A program made the position numbers and the translations under genes. This document shows positions 26,101 to 37,000 of a stretch of 64,000 bases of DNA, piece after piece (within the stretch, counting starts at the first letter, position 1; every line of letters begins with the position of its first letter). The stretch comes from Owenia fusiformis (lineage: Eukaryota; Annelida; Polychaeta; Sabellida; Oweniidae), in contig CAIIXF020000008.1 of assembly GCA_903813345.2 (NCBI GenBank), forward strand, positions 33,442,867 to 33,506,866, read 5' to 3'. The notes beneath the pieces are model-generated. The model made no database searches and had not been told where the DNA came from. It saw nothing but the letters and a program-made list of their open reading frames with translations.

Positions 26101-26727
26101 CTACCTGACAGATTTATTTGTACATACTTTGCCGCAATAAACTTTATTTTTTAAAAAATACAATGTCATGATGAATCATACAGTCTTTCATTCCACCATG
26201 GGCTTTCAACTTTCTAATTGAAAGCCCATGGTTCCACATTCTCATTTTTGAATCAATTGTGTTCCCAAGGAAAGAAGAATCATTTCCCTGACTCACTATG
26301 AAGGATGCAATTGACATTAGTCATAAGAAAGAAGTACATTAAGTTGTACAATTTGTCTACTTGACAATAATATGGAGTTACAGAATTTTTGACCATGGGG
26401 TTGTGTCCAAAATGAATATTGTTGATAATGTATAAAATGGAATTATTGTGGTCTAATTATGTGCACTGTGCAGTCTATTTGCCTCATAATAATATATTTG
26501 GTAGTACATGGATTATTTCCTTGTCTTATTTCCTTATAAATATCCAAACATTAATCAACAGCAGTTTCAAAATTATCGTATATTGTATTTCACCTAAAAT
26601 ATCGTATATGGTATAAGAGAGGCAAAAAATATTGTATATGGTGAAACAATATTGTATATGGTATAAGAGGGCTGAAAAATATTGTATATGGACTTCCAAG
26701 ACCCCCTATACACCCCCCCCCCCCCCC
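23134..26727 (+). mobile_element. 3.6 kb element with G-run/C-run ends and 7-bp target duplication
   Basis: The left end is seven Gs then TGTATAG; the right end is CTATACA then fifteen Cs. TTTGAAG flanks it at 23127-23133 and 26728-26734, and unit B has the single uninterrupted TTTGAAG at 51071-51077. Next to both ends lie arrays of TATTGTATATGGTATAAGAG-like units, in direct rather than inverted orientation. A coding remnant lies at 24559-25285. I cannot assign a superfamily: 7 bp does not clearly fit hAT (8) or Mutator (9). Confidence 0.85.
24559..25285 (+). pseudogene. unrecognised frameshifted gene carried by the 3.6 kb element
   Basis: The frame 24559-24969 gives 136 residues (start MRAGNLPFIYHTNEKYYERM) and stops. 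A second frame, open from about 24940 through 25067-25285, continues without a gap in sense (TDDDKLIQAKWLENTERD, later an acidic PSDDENDEIDEP stretch) and ends TRVPSYLNDYVN. The two parts together, about 240 residues, look like one protein broken by a frameshift near 24940-24970. The basic ending then PSYLxDYV faintly recalls C-terminal tails of retrotransposon polyproteins, but no catalytic motif is visible and I do not assign a function. Confidence 0.5.
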
Positions 26728-26734
26728 TTTGAAG

Positions 26735-27296
26735 TGAAACAGTTATATTATGACCCACATTGATTACTGTTCCACTCTCATTTGGGATTTCCCGACCTCA
26801 TTACGAGTTTTGTCTTCATGCTTTTAAATTTAACTGGGCAAGTAAATTATATTGGAAGGGGGGAGAATCGCTCAAAGAGGACCATAATTCTAAAATTTCA
26901 TTCACGTACAGTATCTCTTAAAATGGCCAGCGTAACCTCCCTTAATAAATAGTAGTTTCATTTTATCTAAGACGGAAGTTGTTATAATTTATACAGATTT
27001 ATGTTTGTTTTATATTGTTATCGGTTTCATTTCGAAGAAGAGACACATGCTTCAAACTTTTAAGAACTGTTTAGAATTCATTCTTGAATATACTCTAGTG
27101 TCAATCGGGGGATAAACATGTCACGTGGATTTATTTTGGAAACCAAGCGAAAAGTGAGCATATACAAGCATAATACCTGGAGAAAAAAGAGAATTACACG
27201 TTGAATCAATATCGTGACTCAAAACAGAAAAAGTCTTGCTAAACATTTTCCATACATTTGATAAAAACATAATACTTCAACAATTGGTAATGCAAA
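26735..27296 (+). promoter_or_regulatory. conserved 5' flank of cGLR-A
   Basis: This block and its unit B counterpart (51078-51646) are nearly identical, much more alike than most non-coding parts of the two units. It is the likely promoter and 5' untranslated region of the cGLR. No TATA box in a convincing position was picked out. It holds a 28-codon upstream open frame (27118-27204). In unit A the 3.6 kb element inserted directly upstream, moving the inverted cGLR fragment away. Confidence 0.4.
27118..27204 (+). other. short upstream open frame preceding cGLR-A
   Basis: ATG to TGA, 28 codons (start MSRGFILETKRKV), ending 92 bp before the cGLR ATG. In unit B (51468-51554) it is the same length, and the only difference is GAA to GAG, which is synonymous. 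It may be a translational control element, or simply recent copy identity. Confidence 0.35.
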
Positions 27297-28904
27297 ATGG
27301 ATCAAAAACATTGGGAAGAGGTTCTTTATGATTTGAATTCAGAGCCTAAATACGATGGCGGCCCTGACACAAATGCTCCACTTTTCAGCAAGTGCAAGGA
27401 GAAAAAACTATCCACCGCTGTCTTAGAGATCTGCAAAAACATAACGTTAACTTCTAGATACACTCCATGTCAACTGACAACACACACGAATTACATAGAG
27501 AAACGTGTCACGATGATATGTGATAAACTAGGTAGTTTGTACCCCATTTTCAAGGTTTTTGATGTTCTGCCAAACGGAAGCTACTATCACGGAATGAAGA
27601 TATGTGACCCGGATGAAAAAGATTACCTAGCCATATTGGAGCTTTCACATCACACAGCCATGGCGATTGTTGAATTGAACACGGATAAACCTCAAGTTGA
27701 AATTATTGACAAAAAATTGGCTGAAAACATAAATGACACGTGTAAGAAACTTGGTTGTAGTGTACTTTCGTACCCAATAAGAGGTAAATTCCTTCTCGGA
27801 GATATTAGGATCTATATACACAAAGCAGTACATAAGTGCTTGTCTAAGCTTAGTGAGGAGGGTAAAGTGATATACAAGGGGAGGAGAGACACAAAGAAGT
27901 CCAATATAGATGGCTCTGTATTATCCCTAGGTGAAATAGAAATGGAACATGAATGGAATAAACCATGCGTAAAGCTCAGAACTGGGGCTGAACTTTGTAC
28001 CGTAGATGTAGACATTGCTTTTTGCCTCGTTGTACCAGATGACCTTCACCGGTTGCAGCAGTCAGCTGAATCACAAAAACCCCAAAATGACACTCAAAAT
28101 TCGTCAAATGACCAATATGAGCTGGCAGGGAGCAGGCCAAGGCAGCCTTCTACCAAGTACGGATATCGTATCGTGCTCCCAGTAGTTCAAACTCGCTACT
28201 GGCGGAAATCCTTTTACGAATTCCCGGAGTCGGGATTACTTAACAAGCCCCATAGACAAATTGTTATGGTGGTGAAATATATAATGCTCCTCTGTAATAG
28301 AGAAGGCTTCTGTCGCACCCGTTTTAGCTCCTATAGTTTCCAAACCGTGGTTCGGCATCACCAGGCAACATGTCTACACCAAGAGCGACGTGCTCAATCT
28401 CAAATTGATCACCAAAAGGCACGTTGTTTTCCGTCAGGGGAAGGGACCTTGGGCTCGTGTTTGTTTGATGTAGCTCAACGCGTGATGAACCTTATAGACC
28501 TGTCAGAAAAGAATAACATAGTAACGGTCGGTAACAGATTGAAAAATCTTCCTGATGCTAATGTAGTGGAAAATAACGTGTTCAGCAATAACATTCCTTA
28601 CCTGATGGACAAACTATTTGCTATTTTTCTTTTCATTTGGATTGATACCCTGAAGTCTTCCGATGATTCGCTCACTGGTCCACAATATCTAGATAGTCTG
28701 CAATCTCTTGTGGGGAAAGTGACGTCACTATTCATTGAGTCATGCAGGAACGTGTACAAAGAAGACTATAGGGACATAGATGGTAGTCTTGATCCTCTTG
28801 TTCAGATAAATAAGCTTCAGCGACTGATATCTTATAAAGAAAACTTGCCTCCAAACATTCCAGTCGATATCACCAGTCTTTTAAAACAATTGTCTGAAAG
28901 ATAA
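27297..28904 (+). CDS. cGAS-like receptor (Mab21-family nucleotidyltransferase), copy A
   Basis: Intronless frame of 535 residues; the ATG sits in AAAATGG, a favourable context. Nucleotidyltransferase signatures are all present: GS at 94-95 in LPNGSYYHGM, then E107 and D109 in DPDEKDY, and the third acidic residue D239 in VDVDIAF. YWRKSF at 301-306 matches the WRxSF segment of the Mab21 C-terminal lobe. In the family (cGAS and animal cGLRs) this triad binds two metal ions and makes cyclic dinucleotides after nucleic-acid sensing, for STING signalling. No clear cGAS-type zinc thumb is seen; His and Cys residues at 354-388 could be a divergent one. No signal peptide or membrane segment is visible. 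The start and stop are the same as in copy B. The ligand and product are unknown. Confidence 0.9.
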   Translation: MDQKHWEEVLYDLNSEPKYDGGPDTNAPLFSKCKEKKLSTAVLEICKNITLTSRYTPCQLTTHTNYIEKRVTMICDKLGSLYPIFKVFDVLPNGSYYHGMKICDPDEKDYLAILELSHHTAMAIVELNTDKPQVEIIDKKLAENINDTCKKLGCSVLSYPIRGKFLLGDIRIYIHKAVHKCLSKLSEEGKVIYKGRRDTKKSNIDGSVLSLGEIEMEHEWNKPCVKLRTGAELCTVDVDIAFCLVVPDDLHRLQQSAESQKPQNDTQNSSNDQYELAGSRPRQPSTKYGYRIVLPVVQTRYWRKSFYEFPESGLLNKPHRQIVMVVKYIMLLCNREGFCRTRFSSYSFQTVVRHHQATCLHQERRAQSQIDHQKARCFPSGEGTLGSCLFDVAQRVMNLIDLSEKNNIVTVGNRLKNLPDANVVENNVFSNNIPYLMDKLFAIFLFIWIDTLKSSDDSLTGPQYLDSLQSLVGKVTSLFIESCRNVYKEDYRDIDGSLDPLVQINKLQRLISYKENLPPNIPVDITSLLKQLSER

Positions 28905-29330
28905 TATGAAATTGGCATACTTCCCAAAATACAAGTTTAGATCAAGATGGATATATTTTTACTACTCTGATCTGTACTTGGTATGTAATATGGTTTCTGG
29001 GCTTTTAACTAGGTGTTTTCTTCAAGCTTTAAAAGATATTTCATCCTTTAATGACCCAACTTACTCATTAATGACCCAATTTGTTCAAAAGTTAAATGTA
29101 TTTCAACTTGGGACTTTTCTACACTTTACACATCAATACCTCATAAAAAAATTAAAGAGGAAATATTTGGAATCATTAAACTGATAATGACAGGCTACAG
29201 GTCTACAATATGTAAATTGTAATTCAAACAGGGCTTTCTTTTCTAGTGATCAACACGATAAAATATATTTATCTCATTGCAATACAACTTTGTGAGTTTT
29301 AAGCTTGACAATATTATTTGTAAAGTTTAG
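28905..29330. other. 3' flank of cGLR-A and edge of unit A
   Basis: Similarity with unit B continues past the stop codon to about 29114 (CAACTTGGGAC), except that B has about 530 bp extra at 53340-53868. No gene was recognised in 29115-29330. Confidence 0.5.
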
Positions 29331-30296
29331 AAAAAACGCAACAGATTGCTATCTCGGAAAAGCACAAAACCAGTGATGACAACATTGATTTCATTCAATG
29401 CACCATTAAGCCACGTGTCTCCTCTTTAAAATGGTATATCATTCATTGATATTAGGTCATGGTTGGGCGAGTAATCATTCCATTTGCAAGGTGGGCCAAA
29501 ATTAGCTTGGGACCAAGTTATAAACATCGCAAAAGTCAGTGTTCGGAGCCCGATGCAATATTGGAAGAAAACATAAAACCAATGCTGACTGCATCCTTTT
29601 CATTCAATGTACCAAAAAGCCAAATTACTCCTCTTTGCAATGGAATATCATTCATTCACAGGGAGTCATGGCTGGCCGAATAATCATTAATTTTGCAAAG
29701 TGGGGCAAAATTCAGCTCGGACCCAAGTTTTAAACATTGCAAAAGTCAGTATAGGGGGCATAGGTGCTATTTGAAGAAGGTGTGACAGGTGTGGCATAGA
29801 AAGTAAAGTGTTCATACTCTGGCAAGAATACATCCTATACCCCTCCAAATTGCCACCACTTCCTTGCACATAAAGATTCGCTCATCTGTCTATGTCATGA
29901 ATGGTTCAGCCCTGAATCACCTGTGGGTTAAAGCAGAGAAAAGCAGTCCATGGGCAATTCTTTCTCGAGGTTTTGCAATATCTGGTGGAGGAATTGTGAC
30001 CAAAGATGCTCCTGAGATACCTCCAAAAGAAAAAGTCACAACAATTTAAGTCAGGGGAACTTCCATTGGTACTTAATAGCCCTTGCACTGATTTTTGCAA
30101 TATCTAAAACTCGGTCCAGAGCCGATTTTGACCCACTGTGCAAATGGAAGGATTTCTCACCCAATCATTACCACATGTGAATGAATGACATATCATTGCA
30201 AAGAGGAGAGACATGGCTTTACGGTACATTGAATGAAATTGATGTAGTCATCACTAGTTTTGTGATTTCACGAGGTAACTACTTGTTGCGTTTTTT
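29331..30296. mobile_element. foldback element with AAAAAACGCAACA ends
   Basis: The left end AAAAAACGCAACA and right end TGTTGCGTTTTTT begin inverted arms of about 70 bp (ACCAGTGATGACAACATTGA against its near-complement). Inside are two direct copies of a block of about 200 bp starting near 29455 and 29665 (GTCATGGYTGGSCGA-like), and an inverted partial copy toward the right end. No transposase was recognised. It lies between the two duplication units. Confidence 0.65.
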
Positions 30297-30811
30297 ATAC
30301 GCCCTGTATAGTTTTACGTCAAAATTTAGAAATAACAATGGGAACAGACTGTGCTCCCCTTAAGCAGACCCTTTTCTATTCTCTAACGAATATAGATTTT
30401 TACAAAAGATGACGAAAGATAAAACTATTCCAAAGAATATTACAGATATATATACAGGGTGGTCCATTGATGAAACCATGTCACATTATACACCAGTGGA
30501 TAGATATAGGGAATTTAGTTAAATCTTAATTTGCTATATCATAAGTTTAAATTTATTATAATGTGTGTCAACCAGCGCCTAAAATACAAATGACGTCATT
30601 TTCACCAATGATGCTATTGGCCGGTTTAGGCAAAGAGTGAGGGCTATAATTGATCAAAATGGTGGACATATTGAACATCTGTTTATGTAAATTAAAGGAA
30701 GAATCAGATCTATGGAGGTGACAAAATTACCAGCAACACAAACGATTGACCTACCAATCTATTCCTTATGATGTCAAATACAATATCTCCCAAAAAATTC
30801 ACGATATGTTA
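30297..30811. other. non-coding spacer
   Basis: Nothing firmly identified. TACAGGGTGGTCCATTGATG at about 30455 looks like a single mariner-type end, but no matching inverted end was found nearby. Confidence 0.4.
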
Positions 30812-32135
30812 CACTCCCCTCCATAAGTTTGGCAACCTTAGCTCCCCCATTGCACTACGTGTTAAAGCCTCTTTACGTTTGAATTTTTATTTACTCAACC
30901 GGCGATGAAATAACTTATAATATTGATGGAAACGTAACTTGACTTCATTTCCAATACCTCAAATTTTCTCAATTTTTTTCCTCAATTACAAAAGGTCGAA
31001 AATATATGATAAATTTGATGGATTTTTGAAAATCGTCATTCCCATGTAATGGAGACACACAACTATTAGATCGAATAGATGGCATTATAAAAACAAAAAT
31101 ATAGTCCAATTATTGTAATTACATTAGCATCATCAGTGGTTGGATTTTGGTAAGTACATGAATGAAAAAGTGTATGTGTGGACCAACTCTAACACATGAT
31201 TTGATGAGATTAAGGTGCATTTTCTTTAAAAAAAATTGACCTTTTTGACCTGCCTCCATCTGTCACAATCAGAATTACATTTTTTGACATTTTCTATAGA
31301 CGTCGTCTTCAACAGGTGAGATCTTTTGATTTTCGTGGGGAGTTTTGATTCAAACTTTTTTGACTGAAAGAGGACATACATGGGGTATGATGCAATGATA
31401 GCAAAACATGTCCACAAATCTTAGTTTTCTCTGGAAGACAGATCGTTTGTACGGGAATACGCATGTTATAACAATTAGTTGGGTTAACCCAATCCAATGG
31501 GAATTGGAGGGTTCGGGGCAAATCAGAAATCAGGATATCTTTTCAGTAAAAGATTCTGGAAAAATATTTTTATGTAGAAAATTGAATTGTCTAACTTTTT
31601 TGTACGCTAAGTGTTTAGTTTATTTGATGAATACTAAAGTTACAGCGCTTCAAAGTCATTTTTGAAAATAATTTTTCGCCTCCTGTGTTATTTCAATGGG
31701 AGAGGTTATTTGAAAAACAATTTTGACTTTAAAGCCCTATAACTTTGTTGAATCTGAAGAAACATATCAATTTCTTGTTAAATAAAGTTAGCAAATTCAA
31801 TTGCCTGACGTATCTAACGTGTATTTTTTGCAAGAACTCGGATGGATGGATATTCTGTCATATGACTTGCGGCAAACCTACCATTTCCCATTGGTTAACA
31901 TTGGAATGTCGATTTTCAAAAATTCATCAAATTTATAATCAATTTTCGACTTATTGTTATTGATTGAAAAAAATTAAGAAAATTTGGAGGTATTGGAAAT
32001 AAAGTCAAATTACGTTTCCATCAAGAGTATAAGTATTTTCATCGCAGGTTAAGTAAATAAAAATTCAAAGGTAAAGAGGCTTTAACACGTAGTTCAATGG
32101 GGGAGCTAAGGTTGCCAAACTTATGGAGGGGAGTG
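30812..32135. mobile_element. 1.3 kb element with about 170-bp inverted ends and TA borders
   Basis: Left CACTCCCCTCCATAAGTTTG and its complement at the right end are flanked by TA at 30810-30811 and 32136-32137. The inverted arms are long, about 170 bp, including TTAGCTCCCCCATTG and its complement. The interior has only short frames without recognisable motifs. TA duplication plus inverted ends suggests a non-autonomous Tc1/mariner-type element. Confidence 0.75.
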
Positions 32136-32137
32136 TA

Positions 32138-33520
32138 CAAGACCAACGTTACTGCTACTAGGGGATATTGGACCTGCAGGCCTTACTATTTATACATGTT
32201 TTTTTATGTTTTAAAAAGTTCGATATGTGATGTATATTTCTTTTCATCACTTTTCAAACGATTTACCTGGAAATATCAAGACGTCATACTATTCTCATAC
32301 TATTAGAACTTAATGTGACTGTCATTCACCATATGCATTTATTAAGCAGTAAAAATTAATTTGCTTCATAGGTTACCAAATGTTTCTATTTTCCTGGTGA
32401 ATGTCGAGTCTTGCATCATACGAAATATTTTTAGGCGATCTAAAAAATTGGAACAATGTACGCAAAACCTTTATTTTTCATCTAAAATGCGTTCTTTATT
32501 TCAAAGCTATATACATTCTATGGTTTATTGTGTTAATGCCAAATTAAAGAATACCCAAAATGATTATGTTTATTTAAGAGAAGAGCGGTTGTAAAACCCA
32601 CACAGCTACTAAGCCACAAAACAACTGTTTTTACTTTCCAATAAATGCAAAACTGACCAGTTATTCACAAGGCTTTAAAAGGCCAACTCAAAGCACATAT
32701 AATGTATCATACATTTGTGTTCTGAGAGACTCCTTTTTATAATATTGATATACATGTTTTGACATATGCATATCAGAACAACAAAGGGGAAGGGACTTTA
32801 TATATCAGCTAAAAGAGACTTTCTTGGCCTCTTTCTGGAGAATATTCCATCAGTAATACGCCCAATAATAGCCATCAAATACATGCTTGGTACCTATCAA
32901 TTCTCGAAATCGTTGTTCCCTCTTCAAAAGAGGAGACGCGAAAATCTTTCCTTATAAGGTCAAAATATTTCCCATGATGCAGTTGACTAGTCGCCATATT
33001 GGAAAAACAATTCCATTCGACTTTCAATACTTTCATGCCAATCTTACCGCACTACAAACTGCAACATCGATGCAACAACTGAATAAAAGTATTCATCTTC
33101 AAATTACATTATAGAGTTACGTTGAAAGCCCACAAACAACTGAGCAGTAGACCAAAGAAGACGCGTCGCTATTATCTAGGTCAATCTGTTCAGTGGTCCG
33201 AAAGCAAATCTATAGTACTCGTTTCCGAATTTTGTTGTTCATTGTACAATCTTTTATTGATTAAACTCGGTATACTGACTATTAAAGCAATGACAAAGAA
33301 GAATACTTCAGATGGTGTCATTGTTTTACTTAGCGTGCGGGTGTAAAAACAAAATTGCGTAATTAGTTTGATTTAGAACTTTCGGGTCACGCAAATAGCT
33401 ACGCGAAATGCACAGTGGGAAAATATTGACCAATCAAATTTTGTCCTTTTTGAGTGCCTTTTCAGAACATATTTGCGAACGTTCTGATTCAAAGAGCGAA
33501 CCGCGAAAGGGAGAATTCGG
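32138..33520. other. non-coding stretch and broken left edge of unit B
   Basis: No gene seen. The duplication begins at about 32610 (TAAGCCACAAAAC) but its first part is split: blocks matching 5891-5932 and 5932-5984 are separated by unit B-specific inserts at about 32660-32850 and 32905-33510. Confidence 0.45.
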
Positions 33521-33776
33521 ATAAAAAGTGTTGAATTATGCTACCAGATTTGATCTTCTAAGGCAAACACATTGGAAGTTAGTTGGCCGAGCTGAAAATT
33601 TTAATTAAGATAGATTGGAAGACAACAAACGAAAGCCAGTTGAGTTAATTATGTAAAACCCGAGTCCCAGGCTTGAACTTGAAATTCAACTTGTAATTCA
33701 ATCATTGGCTTGTTCAACCCATTAATATGACGATCTGCATGTATGTTTCTACTGAGATTAACTGACCGATACCCGG

Positions 33777-33951
33777 TGTGAAAGAAATGATGGTCGGTCC
33801 CCCAGGGATTATGGAACAAGTTTCCCTTCTTAACGGCCCTTACTGGCCCTGATTACGTATAAGATATTGAGGGAAAGAATTGTATTGGGGTCACTATATA
33901 AATCAATGGAGGGTAGGACCATAATTTGATAGGAACGCCTACCCTTTTACA
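33777..33951. mobile_element. 175-bp LTR-like insert
   Basis: It begins TGTGAAAG and ends CTTTTACA, so TG...CA with imperfect inverted termini, and contains TATATAA. It is absent at the equivalent site in unit A (about 6247). This suggests a short solo LTR, but no clean target duplication is visible. Confidence 0.4.
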
Positions 33952-34067
33952 CTGTCATTCCTCATGCACATTGGTGCTTTCAGCGTTTATATAAGCCAAA
34001 ACTTAACCTACTATCAGTTTTGTTTGTCACATTTTCATTTTTTGATTTGGCAAACGTCAAAATTATG

Positions 34068-37000
34068 CTAAGCCTCGTTCTGGTCCGACGACAGTGAAGT
34101 GAGATATAAGTTCAGAGCAATATCACTTCCCGCCTCATTTACATCAAACGTTCCTGAACATTCTGGATACTTTGCATTAAGTAGTCTTCCAGAAAAATCA
34201 ATCACTTTAGACACAGCTTCGCATATTGGGCAAGTGTAGTCAGCAGTATTAAGGCCTTTTAAGGTATCGAACAATTTTGTCGCGACACTGGCGCCGTTTT
34301 TAGCAAATGCATCAATTTCAGACTTTGTAAGGTCATCTTCTTCCCAGAATACATCAACAAATTTGATATCGAAGACACTGGCCTCCTGAACTCTAAAAAA
34401 GCCGCTGTCAGCCCAATCACTTCCATATGAGCCCATAAATCGCAAGTACTCACTGGTGTAGCTCGTGAGAACCACGGCATGTTCATCTAGACTGTCATCT
34501 GATGAATGTGTTCTGATATCGATATCAGATCTAGTAAGGATTCCACGTGGACGATCTTTGTAAAATTTAGTGAAAGCATTCCAATCGACTTCGGTAAGCT
34601 TAAACATTGCCAAGACTGGGCGTTTTGCGGAAACTGCTTTCATTGCCCCTAACTCATCAACCTGTTGGCAATGAAGACGGTATTCAGCACAGGTTTTCTT
34701 AAGTATATCCAAAGATGGCGCTCCACTGTCTTCATATTTTCTCAATATATCGTTGCGCAATTCAATGTAGTCAGGATATCCGCCATCACGGGAGAAGATG
34801 CGCTTCATAGCAAGATGCATCACTGCAGATGAGGCATTAGCAAACGTGAAAAGGCGACTGTCTTTGAAAGCGAGCCCTTGGTTGGCTCTATTGATGTATA
34901 AATCGAGTGAAACAGAGGATAAAACATCCGATAGGGCATCTTGGCAACAAACAACATTCCTCACAAGGTCGCAAACATCGTCAATGATATCGGGATGATT
35001 AACTTGGCAGAACAAACGTGTTTCGTTGTTTGTGGTATCTATAGTCCATCCCCTTTTAACAAACAGAGTTCGTGGTATATCTTGTGTTGTTATCGTTGAG
35101 CTCCACTTAAACATCAACTTTGCTGCCCTTTCCCACTCACGGTCTTCAGGTAGCACACTATACAGACAGCGTGGGTTATGTATATCTGCACTATTCGTAA
35201 TGAAACAGCACACTATTTTCACATCTAATTCATGAAGCTCTTTGGGTAATTCTTTCCCATCAGCAGGCTCACCATCGGATATGATGAAGAGCACCTTCTT
35301 GTGCTTCTGAAATTGTGGTCTTCTAAATACCCTCACTGCATGGTGTGATGCCTTTATAAGTGGTGTATCACCATATATGAATGGTTCAACGATTTTCATG
35401 AGGTCAGAAACACGATCATTTGTTAGGTCGATTGCAGATTCACTACCATGTAGTATATTCGATGCCTCGTTGCCGCTATATGTAATCGTATGTTCTCCTG
35501 AAACACATTTCAGTCCCCAGGCAAGTTTTATGCCGCTTTCTATCATATTTCGTATTTCCGAATTTGTGGCTTCGGGAATTGAGGGCATTGCTACAAACAG
35601 GTTTATCATCATGAATAAATATTCTCTCATTTTACCAAGTATTGTAGGGGGAGGGTGGCATTCACTTGGAAGACATTCATGTACAAATCTTGTTCTAAAA
35701 TCACAATCTTCCTCGAGTGTGCTGAGAAGCACTGTTGCCTCAGAATCTTCGACATTTTCCAACAAAACGCTGATCTTCGCCCACATCCGAATTCTCGGTG
35801 CACCATTGTTTTCTAGTATCTTTAGTATTTTTTCGAACGTGTCTTTTGAGAAATATTCAAATCCTCTTTTCACTACATCTTTGATTTTGGCATTTTTAAT
35901 TGACTGGTCCTCGGCGAGGCATTCCTGACCTTGAGATACTATGCCTTGGGGCTCTGTCCTACATATCTCAGGCAGAATTTCGTGAACAAATACCTTTCGA
36001 AAATCAACCACGTTGCTAAGTTTGTCGAGTAAAGTGTTAGCTTCAAAGTTTGAAACTAATCCAATCAACTCATCTGCGTCTGCCCACTTTTGAACCCTGG
36101 GCGCTCCATTTGATTTAAGAATCAATAATATTTTCTGCAACGTAATCTTATGAGCAAGTTTAAGTCCCTGGTTTACTGCGTCTTCGATATCTTTGTGTAC
36201 TCCCTCACGGCATCGGATGGGCAGAACTTCTTCGACAAGCCTTTTTCCTAGTTCAGAGTTTTCCTGTTGTAGTTTTTCAAGAATTATCTTAGCCTCTGAC
36301 TCATAGAAAGTATCAGGTAAACCACATCCTTTTGGCAGCCATCTTACGTTTGCGCCATATTGTTCCAATTTTGACATGATTTCGTCCAAGGTTTCTAGTT
36401 TTATTTTTGTTCTAATTGTCCCACCATCTTTTTCAAAACCAGTATCTGTTCGATCTCTTGGTCGATCTCGTATCGATATCCTACGGACTTGTTCAATGAA
36501 TACCTTTGTTAATTCTTCAATGAATATGAGTTGTGCAAATGAATTCAGAGTCCTTCGAATATTACGTTGGTCGTCTTCATCTACGGGCAAGTTACGTTCT
36601 GACATTGTTTCAGCAAGATTTATCGCCGCATTTATAGTTTCACGTGGTTTAGAAATCTCGGGATCAGGATTAGAATGCATGAAGGCATTCCATACCTGAC
36701 TTATTGCACCAACCAAACTATCCCGAGGCGTATGACAACTCTTGGGGAGACATTTTTCCACGAATTTTGTTCGGTAATGTTTGTTGTTTTTTAGGTTAGA
36801 AAGTAACACTACTACCTCAGTGATGTCAACGACTTGCATCAGTTCATCTATATTTGTCCAAGAGCGAATCTGGTTTGCACCATTCTCTTCGAGTAATGAT
36901 AACAATATCTCAATTTTTTCTTCTAGAATAGACTGGACCCATTCATACACGCAATGTTCGACTTTCATTATTGAGACTGGATAAGTGGATTGACCATATC

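Larger units (their letters stand above)
5891..29114 (+). repeat. segmental duplication unit A
   Basis: Starting at TAAGCCACAAAAC and ending at CAACTTGGGAC, this unit matches 32610-53989 in the same orientation and order: VWA exon, small MITEs, repeated intronic blocks, 96-bp exons, inverted cGLR fragment, intact cGLR and its 3' flank. The match is broken by insertions specific to one unit. Unit A alone holds inserts at 12126-13100, 13924-15477, 17835-19926 and 23134-26727. For three of these the uninterrupted target site can be read in unit B. A block at about 21000-21640 has no counterpart in B. Confidence 0.93.

Noticed and set aside
30453-30475. Second mariner element starting with TACAGGGTGGTCC
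   Set aside because: No matching inverted end was found within a few kb.
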